Shown here: positions 40,301 to 51,909 of the stretch, piece after piece
How the letters are laid out: the number at the start of each line of letters is the position of its first letter
Numbering within the stretch: the first letter of the stretch is position 1
Source: Tritrichomonas musculus
Taxonomy: Eukaryota > Parabasalia > Tritrichomonadida > Tritrichomonadidae
Length of the DNA: 64,000 bases
Direction: 5' to 3'
Assembly (NCBI GenBank): GCA_039105265.1
Contig: JAPFFF010000015.1
Span: 3,410,001 to 3,474,000, forward strand
The notes under the pieces: generated by a model
Databases searched by the model: none
Told to the model about the DNA's origin: nothing
Seen by the model: only the letters and a program-made list of their open reading frames with translations
Position numbers and translations under genes: made by a program

Positions 40301-41095
40301 TGATTGAAGAGGTCCGTTATTATTGTTGTTGTCGTCTGCCATTTTATTAGTTGAAAAATTATTTTTATTGTGTTCCTTTGATGGTTCAATAAAAGAATCA
40401 GATAAATCATCGTTTTTCAATATTAATGACTCAGAATCTGATTCGCTTAATGTTATATTAAGTAATGAATCTTCACTGTCTTTAGGCAATTGTATTGTCG
40501 AGTCATTTTCATCAGAATCACTCGGAGTTATGCGTTTTCTTCTTGGTGTTCTTCGTTTATTAGTATCAAGTGTTGGTTCATGTATGCTTGTTCTCTTTCT
40601 TCTTCCTTTGTTGGTTTGTGGTGTTTGACTCTTTCTCGGTGGTTTGATGGGTGATGAACGAAAACCATCAGAACTATAATTCAAATCATCATTGACAACA
40701 ATATTGAAGTAATTGATAATGATATCAAGACTTTTTTTATCTGTTGTGTACTCTTTTAAACTAAGGAATCGATTGCCTTTACTTTTAATACCTGCATTGA
40801 TTTTGTTCATCAATGAAACAAATCGACGAAACTTGACTTTCATTTCACGAATCTTTCCCACACTTCTTCCTGTATATTCATTGTTTTGTATTTGATACAA
40901 CAAATTAATTAAATCATTGGGGTGTTCTAGTTTGTATGTACTGAGAAACGTGTTCTTAAAATAATCTATCGGGTCCTCTAGTTCTTCATCATCATCAGGT
41001 TTAGATACCTCACTATCAAATATAGTTTCATCATCAATATTACTTAAATCTAATTCAAAGCTATCAGATGAATTATTTTTATCTTGTTTTGACAT
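37362..41095 (-). pseudogene. Outer Polinton structural protein, interrupted and broken
   Basis: This minus-strand gene starts at MSKQDKNNSSDSFELD. Its N-terminal third is acidic and disordered with Arg-rich patches (GRRKRTSIHEP, RRTPRRKRITPS). The conserved part has ITDLNGDKVDDVVLIDRNGN and IINGYKL, the same pattern as residues 370-430 of the ORF at 8686-12255. It continues with KRITPSSYWSSIFSKVWK and a helical C-terminus. The gene is interrupted by a 1.43-kb DNA transposon (37758-39189) and is broken, with about one further break. The DxNGDxxxD loop could bind calcium. It shares a 22-bp gap with the divergent fiber gene. Likely a virion structural protein conserved across Polinton lineages. 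Confidence 0.7.
37758..39189 (-). mobile_element. 1.43-kb non-coding DNA transposon, left copy
   Basis: The copy runs from TAAGGATGTTGCCCACTGCC to the inverse of TAATGATGCGTTTTTGCCCG. The ends are imperfect inverted repeats (TAAKGATG, then TTGCCC), and TGCCCA words recur near both ends. It carries no credible gene and has a G run of about 11 at 39110. Flanks TCTCAAC (37751-37757) and TCCCAAC (39190-39196) look like a 7-bp duplication with one difference. It interrupts the outer structural gene. A near-identical copy lies inverted at 44075-45508. The superfamily is not identified: hAT or MULE-like by TSD length. It is non-autonomous. Confidence 0.8.
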
Positions 41096-41117
41096 TGTTT
41101 AGTTTCTAATAAATTGA

Positions 41118-44100
41118 ATGTTTACGATTGAGCAGAGCGGACACATAACAAAAACAAATACTATTGACGGATTGATTAACGAATACATTAAAAGATATGT
41201 CGATAATTATGTTATCAAAGGCGATTCATCGAACGGAAACGTAGGGATTCCAAACGGAAATGGAATCACTGAGGAACAATTGAATGAAGCTGTTAACGGA
41301 TTGCGTGATTATGTTATCAACAATTATGCTTTATCAACTGATATACCTGAACCTGTTGATTTAACGAATTATGCACTGAAGAGTGAAATACCAGAAGTAC
41401 TCAAAAATAGTGAGTTGCATTTGAACCCAAAGGAACAATTATCAGAAGAAATGTTTCAGAAATTGATGGCTGATGATGTTAAACCATTATCAGCTAAAGC
41501 ATCAACGTGTTTAACAAGTATGGCAGCTAATGAAGCTCTTCAGGAGGCTTTGGATGTTTGTGCCGAACGATATGTTCCAAAAGATGATTTGAAGAATTAC
41601 ATCACGAGAGATAATTTGACTGTATCAACTGAATACACAATTGAAACTAAGACATATATGTTTCCTAATACAGGACCAATACCAGAAGAATATGAAGAAA
41701 ACGGAATGGATACATCTCACGTTTTACCGTTCAAAGAAGGAACACATTTGGTTGGTTATAAATTAGACAATAGTAGTAATATATTCCATTTTGATATCAG
41801 ATTCAAGACAAATGAATTATATACTGATGATGAATATAACGTTAAACAACATGAAGCTGAAGGATTTGAAAGTGAAGGTGAGTATTTTGAATTAGTGTGG
41901 GATGAAGTTAGTGGAGCAATTTATGATAGATATCAATACCTTCCAATAACAATAACATTAGCAGAAACAGAAGAAAGATTAGCATTGAAGAGTGATATAC
42001 CTGAACCAATTGATTTGACACCGTATTATACTAGTGCACAAGCTGATGAGAAGTTCGTCGATGAGGATGAATTGGCTTATGAATTGGATAAGTATGAAAC
42101 GAAAACAGTTGCAGAAGGAAAATATGCAATGAAGAGTGAAATCCCAGAAATTATTGAGGGTCAAACAACAATTCAATTCGAAATCGTCAATAATACAATT
42201 CCTGATTTGGATTACAACACATATCATGAACTGATTGAGCAATACGGGTTGGATATTGTTTCATCAAACAGTTTTTATACGGGTCATTATGTTCATGTAG
42301 ACTATTCGTACAATGACGATGATGACGAACAACCCTCTCAGATAATGCGTATCGAAGGAAGTGATTCAAGTATTTGGTTTTTGTATGACAGCCATGAATT
42401 AATCAATCCAGGAACTGGCGATACACCAGAAGTTTTATCGTGTTCAATTACCAAAACTATCGAACCAACAGACAGAAACGCTTATTCAGCTAGATATGTG
42501 TCGAATACTTATGCATTGAAGACGGATATACCAGAACCAGTTGACTTGACACCGTATTATACTAGTGCACAAGCTGATGAGAAGTTTGTTGATGAAGATG
42601 AATTAGCTTATGAATTAGATAAGTATGCATTGAAAACAGATATACCAACAATTCCAACTGATTTGGTTAATGAATCTGCATTGAATACTGCATTATACGG
42701 AACTGAATTGAATATTGAATATCCGAATCCCGTTCGTGATTATATATTTGTAAAACCATACTTACCAGAAACCGATATACATGTGATATTTGATGTTAAT
42801 TGGGGTTCTAACAAGGATTACATTAACAATATTCAGCATTTTGATTTGATATTCAAGCCTTATGAAAAATATATGAGAGGATATAGAATGATGTTAGATA
42901 ATGGATTATCTATTGTATGGTATGACCGTGGTGAATTTATGTTGTGTAATTCAAGTGGCAATACTCAATGGTTAATCAACGTCATTAAAGCACAAATCGA
43001 ATCACCATTTATTAAAACTGCAAATGTTGTTGATGAAAATCCAGAACAAATCACAATTCAATGTACACAGAATGAAAGTGGTTGTGTAGTTCCTGATGAT
43101 GATATAAGAAGAGTATTCACAACCAAAAATATTATCGTCAAATTCAAACGAAATGCTGATGATGCATCATATGAAGAAGTTGAATACGAATACAGTTTAT
43201 ATAAAAGTTTGAATATGATTTACAAATCAACAAGCAATGAATTAATAAATATTAATTATAATACCCATATTGTTTCATTGAGAGCTGAGGATGATACACT
43301 AACCAATATTTATGATGCATCTATCACATTAATCAGCATCCGACCTGTGAATGATGATATGATTACTTCGGTGAAATATGTGAATGATAACTTTGCACTG
43401 AAGTCAAACGTCATAACAGAAGAACAACTAATAAAAAAATGTGCTATTGATTGCGGACCGATTACAGAGGGCGGTGAAATATCAATTCATTATCTAAAAC
43501 TTGAAGATAAGGTAATTATACTGGAATACATAGTAGGTGATTATGCGCTATGTTTGGAAATAAGAATATTATTCTATGATACAACTGGAAATCCTCATAA
43601 CATTGTTCTTGTATTACATCAAAGAACTGTGTATTTCGACAATTTCAAATTCCCATTCTATTATGAAGACACTGTTGATATAGCATCAGGAAGACCCCTG
43701 ACATATAATTTCCCAATAGGCGGATATTCTTGGACAACTACTCAGGAATTATTAGATGCTAAACAAATATATTCAAGATGCATCATGTCCCGAGGTTATT
43801 TAGCAAAATATAAGGCTGCTATTTACGGTGCACAATCAAACACAACAATCACACATTACTCTCCGATTGAATCATCAATGAACTCTGTTAGTGATTTCGT
43901 TATAGGTTCTCCAGTGTATATGACAGGTAAGGTTTACAAACATGTTGGTGATGAATGGAAACCATCAACTGCAGATGATACAACTGATTGTATTTGTAGT
44001 GTCAAAACATCAGGAACATGGAAGGAGTATGTCGGTATATGTGTGAGAATCGATGACAAAAATAAATGTATCACTAATGATGCGTTTTTGCCCGACCATT

Positions 44101-45723
44101 TATAAAAAATTTGCCCAAAATGCCCAAGATTTTTTGGAAATTGCCCCCCCCCCCAAAAAAAAAAAAAATATAACCACATTTTTAAAAATTTTCTTTTCAA
44201 AAAAAGGTTTATTCGCTATATTTATATTTTTTTTTTGATTAAAAATTTTACCAAACTAGTACAAAATAGGAAAATAATAATTAATCATTAAGAATTATTC
44301 AAATTATTTCATTTTTATATGAGAATTGTCGAAATGCTTTTCATAAAAAATGTAAACCTAGTAATATTTTGAAGTAAAAAGCATTATTGCATAATATATT
44401 TGGTATTCAAATTAAATTTTGTGAAAAATATTTTTATGAATTTAATATAAATCATAAAGTTAAATTATTTTCATCTTTAAAGAAGTAAATAAGTATATTT
44501 ATCTTCATTTATTTCTACAATTTAATATTTTGTTATTCTTTTTTCATTTTTGATTGTAAAAAAAGCAAACAAATCTGGAAAAAAATTTCAAAGAACTCAT
44601 TCAAAAAATTGAGGGCCGAATTTCTTTTAAATCTAATAGAGTATATTAGAGGGCTCATATTATGATATCCTTTTTAAATAAACACATCAAATTGGGTCTC
44701 AAAAGAATCATCACAATGTGATTATCATAATGATGGTGGTTAAAAATGCCATAACATTTTTTAACATATGATATTTTATATTTTTTATAGGATAATCTGA
44801 ATCATTTCAATTTTAATATATTTGATAAACATATTCTTAGTAATTGGCATAAATTTATAAATTTATAAATAAAAAAAAAGAATAAAGGAATAATATTCAA
44901 ATATTACTTCTTTCAATATAAAGTATAGGAACAACCAGTTCTTGAATTAGAAATATATAGCTTATAAATGCTCTTCTGAGCTTTTTTACTGTTTTTGGAG
45001 CTTCTTATTGTTATATCCCGATTTAATTATTATTGATTCAGATGATTGCAATAAACAGCTTCTAAATCACAGTAAAAAAAGCTCCAGGAAGCATTTCCGA
45101 GCTTATTTGAGGTACTTTAAGAAAATAAATGCATATTTTAACATTATTAATTATTAAAAAGCCTGGGCAAAAAGGTTAATTTATTTGACCACATTTGACC
45201 TTATGAAAGTGGGCAGTACTGCCCAGCATGTAAACTATTGAAATTCTTTCAAATTTTGAATGATGGGCATGGGCGCCCATGCCCAAAAATTTCAAAGGTT
45301 TATTGCCCAATATAAACAATTCAATTTTTACATATATAATATAAAATTTAGATATTTTTTTTAATTAAAAAAATATTTAAAAGTAAAATTTATACACATT
45401 ATCAATGCAAAAAAATTTAATATATTTATATAAAAAAATGCATTGCCCATGTGGGCAGGGCAGATTTTTTTAATGCCATGCATAATTGGGCAGTGGGCAA
45501 CATCCTTAATAGTATCACATTTAGTTCACATGGTGATTATATGGTTCGCGTTAATGATTCATCATGTTATTCAATCGGTGATGAGGTGTTTATCGATAAT
45601 GAAGACAATAAGCTGAAAGTTCTTTCAGGAGAGACAGCAATAACATCAAAAATAAAACGCATGACTGTTGGAATCATTACAAGTATCATTGATGAAAGAA
45701 CATTAGCTGTATTCAAAGAGTAA
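41118..45723 (+). CDS. Fiber-like structural gene of the outer Polinton, interrupted by a DNA transposon
   Basis: The reading frame starts MFTIEQSGHITKTNTIDG. It contains repeated shaft modules: NYALKSEIPE, YALKTDIPEPVDLTPYYTSA followed by QADEKFVDEDELAYELDKY (twice, near 42.0 and 42.55 kb), alternating with beta-rich blocks. The end (SPVYMTGKVYKHVGDEWKPS, then WKEYVGICVRI) and the last part after the insertion (FSSHGDYMVRVNDSSCYSIG, RMTVGIITSIIDERTLAVF) look like a fiber tip. A 1.43-kb transposon (44075-45508) interrupts the gene near its 3' end. The ALKS/TDIP repeats are shared with the fiber block of the 22-kb Polinton. Likely a trimeric attachment fiber. It is divergent from the structural gene, with only 22 bases between starts. 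Confidence 0.75.
44075..45508 (+). mobile_element. 1.43-kb non-coding DNA transposon, right copy
   Basis: Inverted and near-identical copy of 37758-39189, from TAATGATGCG to CATCCTTA. GTATCAC stands before it (44068-44074) and again at 45512-45518, after an extra ATA. It interrupts the fiber gene near its 3' end. High identity between the two copies implies recent activity. Each copy splits a different gene whose two halves lie on either side of that copy, so these are two insertions and not the ends of one composite. Confidence 0.8.
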
Positions 45724-45860
45724 ATCAATTGATTGATTTTCATTTTATTTTTGTTCATTTATTTATTAATTCATGGTTTCAATACATATCTGGTCAAAGA
45801 AGAATTTTTCTTCAGAAACAATGAAAGCAAAAATAAAATAATATTAATGAATTATTATTT

Positions 45861-46616
45861 TTATGATTGAAATTGATTGAAGTATTCATCGATGAGTGTG
45901 TGTAATTGTTCAAGATGTCTTGTTTGAATTCTTATCGTACACATATTGATATCGTAATCATCAGCACCAAATGTACGTTTGACAATATTTTTGATATCTT
46001 TGTTCGGACTCATCGCTATTGGTAAATTATCTTTGAAATACCATCTTTCTTCTTCATTACGGTAATGATTGATGATTTGTCGAAAGTTAGATTTATGACG
46101 ACGGACTAAATGAAGAATAACATTTTCATTATCGTTTGGTATTGTATCTTTCCAAATCAAATATTTATAATCATGTTCCCTATTGACTGGAACCATTCGA
46201 GGTCGTTGTTCATTGATTGTTTCAGTTAATTGTTGTCTTTCACGTTCAAAATGAGAATCAAGAAGCTTCATGATATTCCAAGCATATTTTGGTGATGCCC
46301 ACATGGCAACATGATTGACAAGCAATCGGTGAACATAATAACCTCGTAATTGAACTGGCAATTCATCACGTTTTTCATATAATTTTTCTAGGCTCGGAAT
46401 TCCGAGGGTAGCATTTTCAAGGAATTCTTTGGTTGATTTGTTTTCGAACCAATGAAAAGCATTCTTTGTTGATTTACAAGCTGTTATGATTGATTGCATT
46501 TGATACATATCATCTTGTTTTGAATGAATGATTCTTAAATGTTGATTGTATTGAAGATATTCATAATCATTGTTGATGGCTTGAACTGTTGCTGTTTGGT
46601 TGTTAGTTGCTGACAT
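45861..46616 (-). CDS. KilA-N domain protein
   Basis: A 251-residue protein. After an N-terminal polar part, residues about 45-135 match the KilA-N pattern: KNAFHWFENKSTKEFLENA, GIPSLEKLYEKRDELP, RGYYVHRLLVNHVAMWASPK and YAWNIMKLLDSHF. A short linker leads to a C-terminal domain with DYKYLIWKDTIPND and ENVILHLVRRHKSNFRQI that resembles C-terminal modules paired with KilA-N in large DNA viruses. KilA-N is a DNA-binding fold spread among phages, giant viruses and their hosts. The gene is open and lies between the fiber and polymerase genes, transcribed with the polymerase. A regulatory role is likely but not shown. Gene capture from another virus is plausible. Confidence 0.85.
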   Translation of the reverse strand: MSATNNQTATVQAINNDYEYLQYNQHLRIIHSKQDDMYQMQSIITACKSTKNAFHWFENKSTKEFLENATLGIPSLEKLYEKRDELPVQLRGYYVHRLLVNHVAMWASPKYAWNIMKLLDSHFERERQQLTETINEQRPRMVPVNREHDYKYLIWKDTIPNDNENVILHLVRRHKSNFRQIINHYRNEEERWYFKDNLPIAMSPNKDIKNIVKRTFGADDYDINMCTIRIQTRHLEQLHTLIDEYFNQFQS

Positions 46617-46724
46617 TGTAGCTGTTTGATTAGCTGATAAAAAATTGATTTAAAAATAAAACAATCAAAAATAAATTGATTTTCATTAATGATTTTTCAG
46701 ATGGTAGAAATCTACCACCTGCAT

Positions 46725-49700
46725 TTAATGATTTTCAATGAAATACTTTGATGCTTTCATTCCGTGAATGTAAGGACAACAACAATGATTCGATAAAACC
46801 AACATTTTTGAATGTGCTGCTGTTAATGCATTTTTGATTACAGTTATTTTACTCATCAGTTGTGAATTCATTTGAAGGTTTATATTTTTGCCTTTCATTA
46901 TTGATTGCTTATCAATGACATTTTTGTAATCACTTGATTTGATGTTGTTCTTCTTCAATGAAACACCTTTGAGCTTTAATGAAATTGTTTTGTCATCTGA
47001 CCAAATGGTATAACATTTAGCGCATAAAGCAACTTGATTTGCTCCAAACTTCTCAACACAACAACCGAGAATCTTTTTCTCATCATATACATCATTGATT
47101 GCTGGGTTTGGCATAAAGCTATAAATGTGTTTATCATAAAATGATTTGTCTTTGATGACGTAATCAAACAACTGGTCAATCGGTTTATTCATATCACCAG
47201 CTATAGACATGTACAGACTGTCTGTATCGACCGAGTTAAAATGAATTTTATTCATGTCAATGCACTTGTATAGAAAGTCATAAAGAAAAGTCAAATACCA
47301 GTATTTCGCGTTATCTAATGTCCAAAATGATTCCTGAAGACATGTATTACATTTGAATGAATGAGGTTGTGATTGTATCAAATAACAATCATTTGACAGT
47401 TTACATCCATTACGATAAGTATCGGATGCTATCAATTGAAAGGCTTTATTTTTATCAACAATTCTGATTTTGTTGAAGTTCTCTGAATTCATTCCGTCAT
47501 ATCCGTAAGATCCGTTCATGCTTATCTTGTAAAACTTTTCATTTCCGTGTGTCTTTCCTGACAATATATCGTGACGCTTCTTCATAAACTCACAAACAAA
47601 TTGATTGAATCCGTCATGAGCTTCATATAAACTTAAGCTCTTAATGTCATCAACAATAAGTCCGTGATCAATTAAAAACCATAAAAGGTAATTCGAGAAC
47701 GTCATAAATGTTCCGCATGTATCAAGCAACATTGTCAGCTTTCTTGTTTCTTTATCTGCTGAATTCAGTTTATTGTCTTTCATATATTTGTACATATAGC
47801 TTCCAATCGTTTGCTCATCATTCATTATATTGATATTTCTAAACACAGGAGGGAAATTAATCAAATCGTTGATTTTATTCTTTGGACATCTCAATTTGAC
47901 TTCAGCTTTGAATATAAACTCAGGGTTTGCATCAAATCGCTTCTTTGATTGAATGATATTCATTGCAGTATTAAGAACCTTTTCATTCTTGTTTCCTTGT
48001 TCATCATAAACATCAAATCGTTTTATAAATGAACCAGGCATGTACATGATTCATCCGTGATAAGGATTGAATGAATGTTTTACTGAACTGAATGATGAGG
48101 GATACAATGAATTGAAATCAATACCAGCAACGTGTGAAACTATGTTTGAAGTGTCATAGCTAATGATTCTGTCATTAACGGCATCATATTTGAGTTTATT
48201 GATTAATGTTTGACCTCTAATGTTCACTCGATGAAGTACATTTGATAATCCTCCCGTTATGTTCTCTCTCAAATTGTAGTATTCTTTTTCATCAGTTATG
48301 AGTGTTGGCAGGTGATGGAGCTTGCAGAATTTCTTCAATTGTATTTTGGTTCTTGTTATCTTGTCATCATCACGTTGTCTCAAACGATTACATTCAGCAC
48401 AAGCAAGTAAACAGTTATCAATCTGATGTCCTTTGTTGTTATCTATTCTGTCAAGTGTCGGTTTGTTGTTGTAAGTAAAGTGTTCACCACATAAATGACA
48501 TTTACCTGTTTCATTTGATTCATGCAATTTCATGAATGCATCAAAATCTTTTTCACTAACACATTTTGAAATATCTCGTTGATTTTGGTTCATCTTGTTG
48601 TGTTTCTCATCTTGCTTTCGATAGTTATCACATTTATTTAACCACCATTTCATTGTTGGTTTGAATGTATTTGATTTGTTTATGATTTCATAGTCGTTCT
48701 TCGGATTGAAATCTTTATATGCAAGAGCATATTTGATGCATGAAGCGTTCTTCGATAATGAAAGATTGCTAATCAAATCAACTTTATATTCAGCATTCAT
48801 TTGAATAAGGTTGTCAATAGGATTAATCATCATTTCAACATCATTGTCATTGTATGATAACAAGTAATCCCAACGTGTTGCAAACCTCTTTGAATCAATC
48901 AAATACTCTTCATAATCAGCTTTTGTTAATGGATTCTTTTGATTGAGATAACTGTAAAAATCTTCATATTTGAACGGTTCACTCTTTGACAACACTTCAT
49001 TATAATTCTCGCTGTTGATTGCTTCATAAGGAAATACACCTTTCGAACTGTTAGATATACCGCCAAAATCGATTCCAAACTGTTTGAGTGTTCCTCCAGC
49101 AACAAATGCTTGTGCGTCAATGAATCGTAATCGAATAGGATACTTTGATGATTTCAATATAAATTGTTTCAATGATGTAGCTGTTCCAATCATTCCGCTA
49201 TCGATAGACCAATGATTTTTAATCAATTGCTCTTTGAATAAGTTTGAATCAAATCGTGATGAATATAAACCGAATACTGTTATTGTTTTCAATGATGTAT
49301 CTATTTTATTGAGTTCTTCTTCCGATTTATCTTTAATGAATGATTTTAAATGATTCAATTTATCAACATACACATCACAGCCAACAACAAATAACCAGTC
49401 AATCCATTGTTTCAAAATCATAAGTGATATAATGCTTTGTTGGCTTCCATTCAAGCTCATATGAAAGACAATACAAATAAACAGGATTGTTTAAGATGTG
49501 CGGGCAGTACGGTAAAGCTTCTCGTGAAGGTATGAAATCCTTTTTGAATTTGCCTCCTAGCTTCTCACATTTATCTACATGTCTGTTGAATCTATCCATA
49601 TGTTCATGACCTTTGTGAATGTATGAACCACAATGAGGGCATATATGAATATTTGTTAATGCTTCAGCATTGATGATGTACATTATGTGAATTATCTTAT

Positions 49701-51129
49701 CCTTTGAATACAAGAGAGCTGAAAACGTTTTGTTTGATTCGTCTGTGTTATGCCATTGGTCTTGTAAATCGAAAAAGCCTTTTTTATCTGTTTCAGTTTG
49801 GTTGTATTCATAAATGTTGACATTGATGTTATGATTCTTCGCTGATTCTTTCATTTCTTCAATTGTGATTCCTTTGAAGGTGTTGATTAATTGTTTTGCT
49901 GCTTTTGAAGGCTTCTTTGTATAACTCAAACCGTGTTCATCACATAATATTTTCTTTGCTGCTGCTGTTCTGTCAGAGATTTTAAATGTTCGTGTTTCAA
50001 TAAGTTGCTTATTCAAACAACAAGCAAGGAAACGATACCAACACAAACAATCATCAACGTTATCAATAATGATATATTTATTTTTGCCAAACAATTCTGA
50101 AACTTCATCAATCTTTCCTGTTATCTTAACAACTCGTGAGATTGTAAACGAAACAGACCAAACGATACATAATTTGATGTTTGAAGTAGTGGTTTCATAT
50201 TCATGTATTTTTGATTCAACATACAGTTTAACTTTGTCAATATCTTTATTCTCTCTGACAATTATTGGTACTGATGCTTTATAGTTCTTCCATTTGATAT
50301 CACTTGCTTCATATGTATATCTTTCACTTTCATTCTTTGGTGGTATCTCAAATATACCAGTCAATTGAAAATATATTTTGAACGGTTTCACTTCTTGTTT
50401 AAATACTGTTTCAGTCAAATATTCATTGATGTCTTCAATTGATGAAACTCCGTTCTTGTAATATATTTTTATCGGTTCTTTACTGTCTTCATCTAATCGT
50501 TCAACCTTTTCATTATCATTTGGGAATTGGTCAATGAAATGACTGCATGCTTCAACTGCTTCATCAAAGTTCTCAGGTTCATTGATTATGAAATATGAGT
50601 CATGTTTTGAATGAACACCTTTATAGCCAAACTTTTTGAGATATTCAATTAATTCAGCATTTTCATTGTTAAATCGAATGTCTTCATATCGTTGAGGTTG
50701 TTTGTTTGTCTTTGGCGGTAATGGTCTCAATAATATATTTTCAGATTTAATTAATTGAAGGGCTTTGTTGAGTGCATCATGAGCAATTTTAATGTTGTTC
50801 TCGATTTGTTTTTGTTTTAGTTTTTGTTCATCATTTTGTTCTTCTTCAAATTGTTCCTCTTCCTCCTCTTCTTCTTGTTCTTCTGCTTCTCTTTTCATTC
50901 TATTAACGAAATCTAATATTGATATGTCATCTATTCTATTACCTTCATGTTCTCTAAAACCGAATGAAGTTAGATAATTTTCTAAAATGTTTTTGAAATG
51001 TTTAACATCATAATCAGAAGGTTTAGATGTTGACAAACGAGGTTTTAATTGAAGTTCATTATTGATATACCTGATTTGTTCAATAACAAATGATTTGGTA
51101 TCTTTTCTATAGTAATAACGAGAACTCAT
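46725..51129 (-). pseudogene. Second protein-primed DNA polymerase B with an embedded HNH domain, broken
   Basis: A minus-strand polymerase region spread over more than one frame (about two breaks). Order along the gene: an acidic, Glu-rich N-terminal domain; a Cys-containing segment CLCWYRFLACCLNKQ analogous to NCFVYAC; a zinc-finger-like CPHCGSYIHKGHEHMDRFNR; exonuclease I YDFETMD (near 49.4 kb); later exonuclease motifs; then an HNH nuclease module CHLCGEHFTYNN, TLDRIDNNKGHQIDNCLLAC and AECN (near 48.4 kb); motif A GIDFNSLYPSS (near 48.1 kb); motif B KISMNGSYGYDG; and motif C SVDTDSLYM (near 47.2 kb). It differs clearly from the polymerase at 15050-18454. An HNH module between exonuclease and palm suggests an intein-like or homing insertion, or a lineage-specific domain. 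Confidence 0.85.
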
Positions 51130-51220
51130 TTATGATATTATTAAAAAATCAAATTATTTGAAATTTGAAAAAATGTTAAATCAAAAAATAAATTTTTTTT
51201 GAGTTTTTTATTTCATTGAA

Positions 51221-51571
51221 ATGTCTGAGTTAAGAGAAATAATAAAACACATTGAAGAAATACATAAATTACTTTTGATATTAGAATCAAAACAAGAAGT
51301 AAGTGAAGAAGAAGAAACAAATGAAGAAGCAAATACAGAAGCAAACCATAAAAGAACGCGTTCAATATTCAATTCATCAAAGTTCTTGAACAAGGATGAA
51401 CGTGAAAAAGTTATACAATTTTTGGATGATAAAGTAATGAATGATATAAATAAGTTGCCAGGACATAAAAGGTGTTCATATACACAAAACTTATTGAAGG
51501 AAAAATTGAAGTTAAATGTATCATCATATATGATTAATAGATTATTGGCATTTAAGAACAACAAAGAATAA
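51221..51571 (+). CDS. Small coiled-coil, acidic then basic protein
   Basis: A 116-residue ORF starting MSELREIIKHIEEIHKLL. The initiator-like TTTTTTATTTCATTGAA stands directly before the ATG. Residues 1-25 are a strong amphipathic helix, followed by a Glu/Asn-rich acidic linker (SEEEETNEEANTEAN). A compact C-terminal domain contains SKFLNKDEREKVIQFLDDKV and a Lys-rich helix with a hydrophobic end (SSYMINRLLAFK), perhaps helix-turn-helix-like. It is divergent from the polymerase, with about 90 bases between. Function unknown; a regulator or replication accessory is possible. Confidence 0.6.
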   Translation: MSELREIIKHIEEIHKLLLILESKQEVSEEEETNEEANTEANHKRTRSIFNSSKFLNKDEREKVIQFLDDKVMNDINKLPGHKRCSYTQNLLKEKLKLNVSSYMINRLLAFKNNKE

Positions 51572-51596
51572 AAATATCATTTAATTAATTTGTTTA

Positions 51597-51609
51597 TTTT
51601 TGGTTTAAA
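51597..51609 (+). promoter_or_regulatory. Leader motif TTATTTTTGG before a small ORF
   Basis: TTATTTTTGGTTTAAA leads into the ATG at 51610, the same T-rich block seen before the ORFs of the mini-Polinton and the 22-kb Polinton. Confidence 0.55.
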
Positions 51610-51855
51610 ATGAATAGTGCAATTAAAGGTTTGAGTTGTGATACATCAGCTTTACACGCTCAGTTTCGAATAGTTAAAGACAAGATATTCAATGAATGTA
51701 TGAATTCTGAAGATGATGCATTAAACGGAAAGTTTGATAAGATGATTCACATATTGTCGATATATAAACAACTATTTAATGATATTGAATCGATTAAAAT
51801 ACAATTAAGAGCTATTGATGAACGTATCAAATCAGCTGAACAAATGACTTTGTAA
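51610..51855 (+). CDS. Small helical protein (81 aa)
   Basis: The ORF starts MNSAIKGLSCDTSALHAQ after the TTATTTTTGG leader. It is almost entirely helical, with heptad-like spacing in FRIVKDKIFNECMN and SIYKQLFNDIESIKIQLRAI, so it probably forms a coiled coil. No membrane segment or known domain is present. It is the second of five plus-strand ORFs that lead to the packaging ATPase. A scaffold, chaperone or accessory role would fit but is not shown. Confidence 0.6.
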   Translation: MNSAIKGLSCDTSALHAQFRIVKDKIFNECMNSEDDALNGKFDKMIHILSIYKQLFNDIESIKIQLRAIDERIKSAEQMTL

Positions 51856-51909
51856 ATGAATCATTGAATGACTCATCATTAATGTTGTTTTATTTTTATT
51901 CAAACATTC

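Noticed and set aside
37758-45508. One composite transposon with 1.43-kb inverted ends and the structural and fiber genes as cargo
   Set aside because: Each copy divides a gene whose two parts lie immediately on either side of that copy, so the copies are separate insertions into outer Polinton genes.
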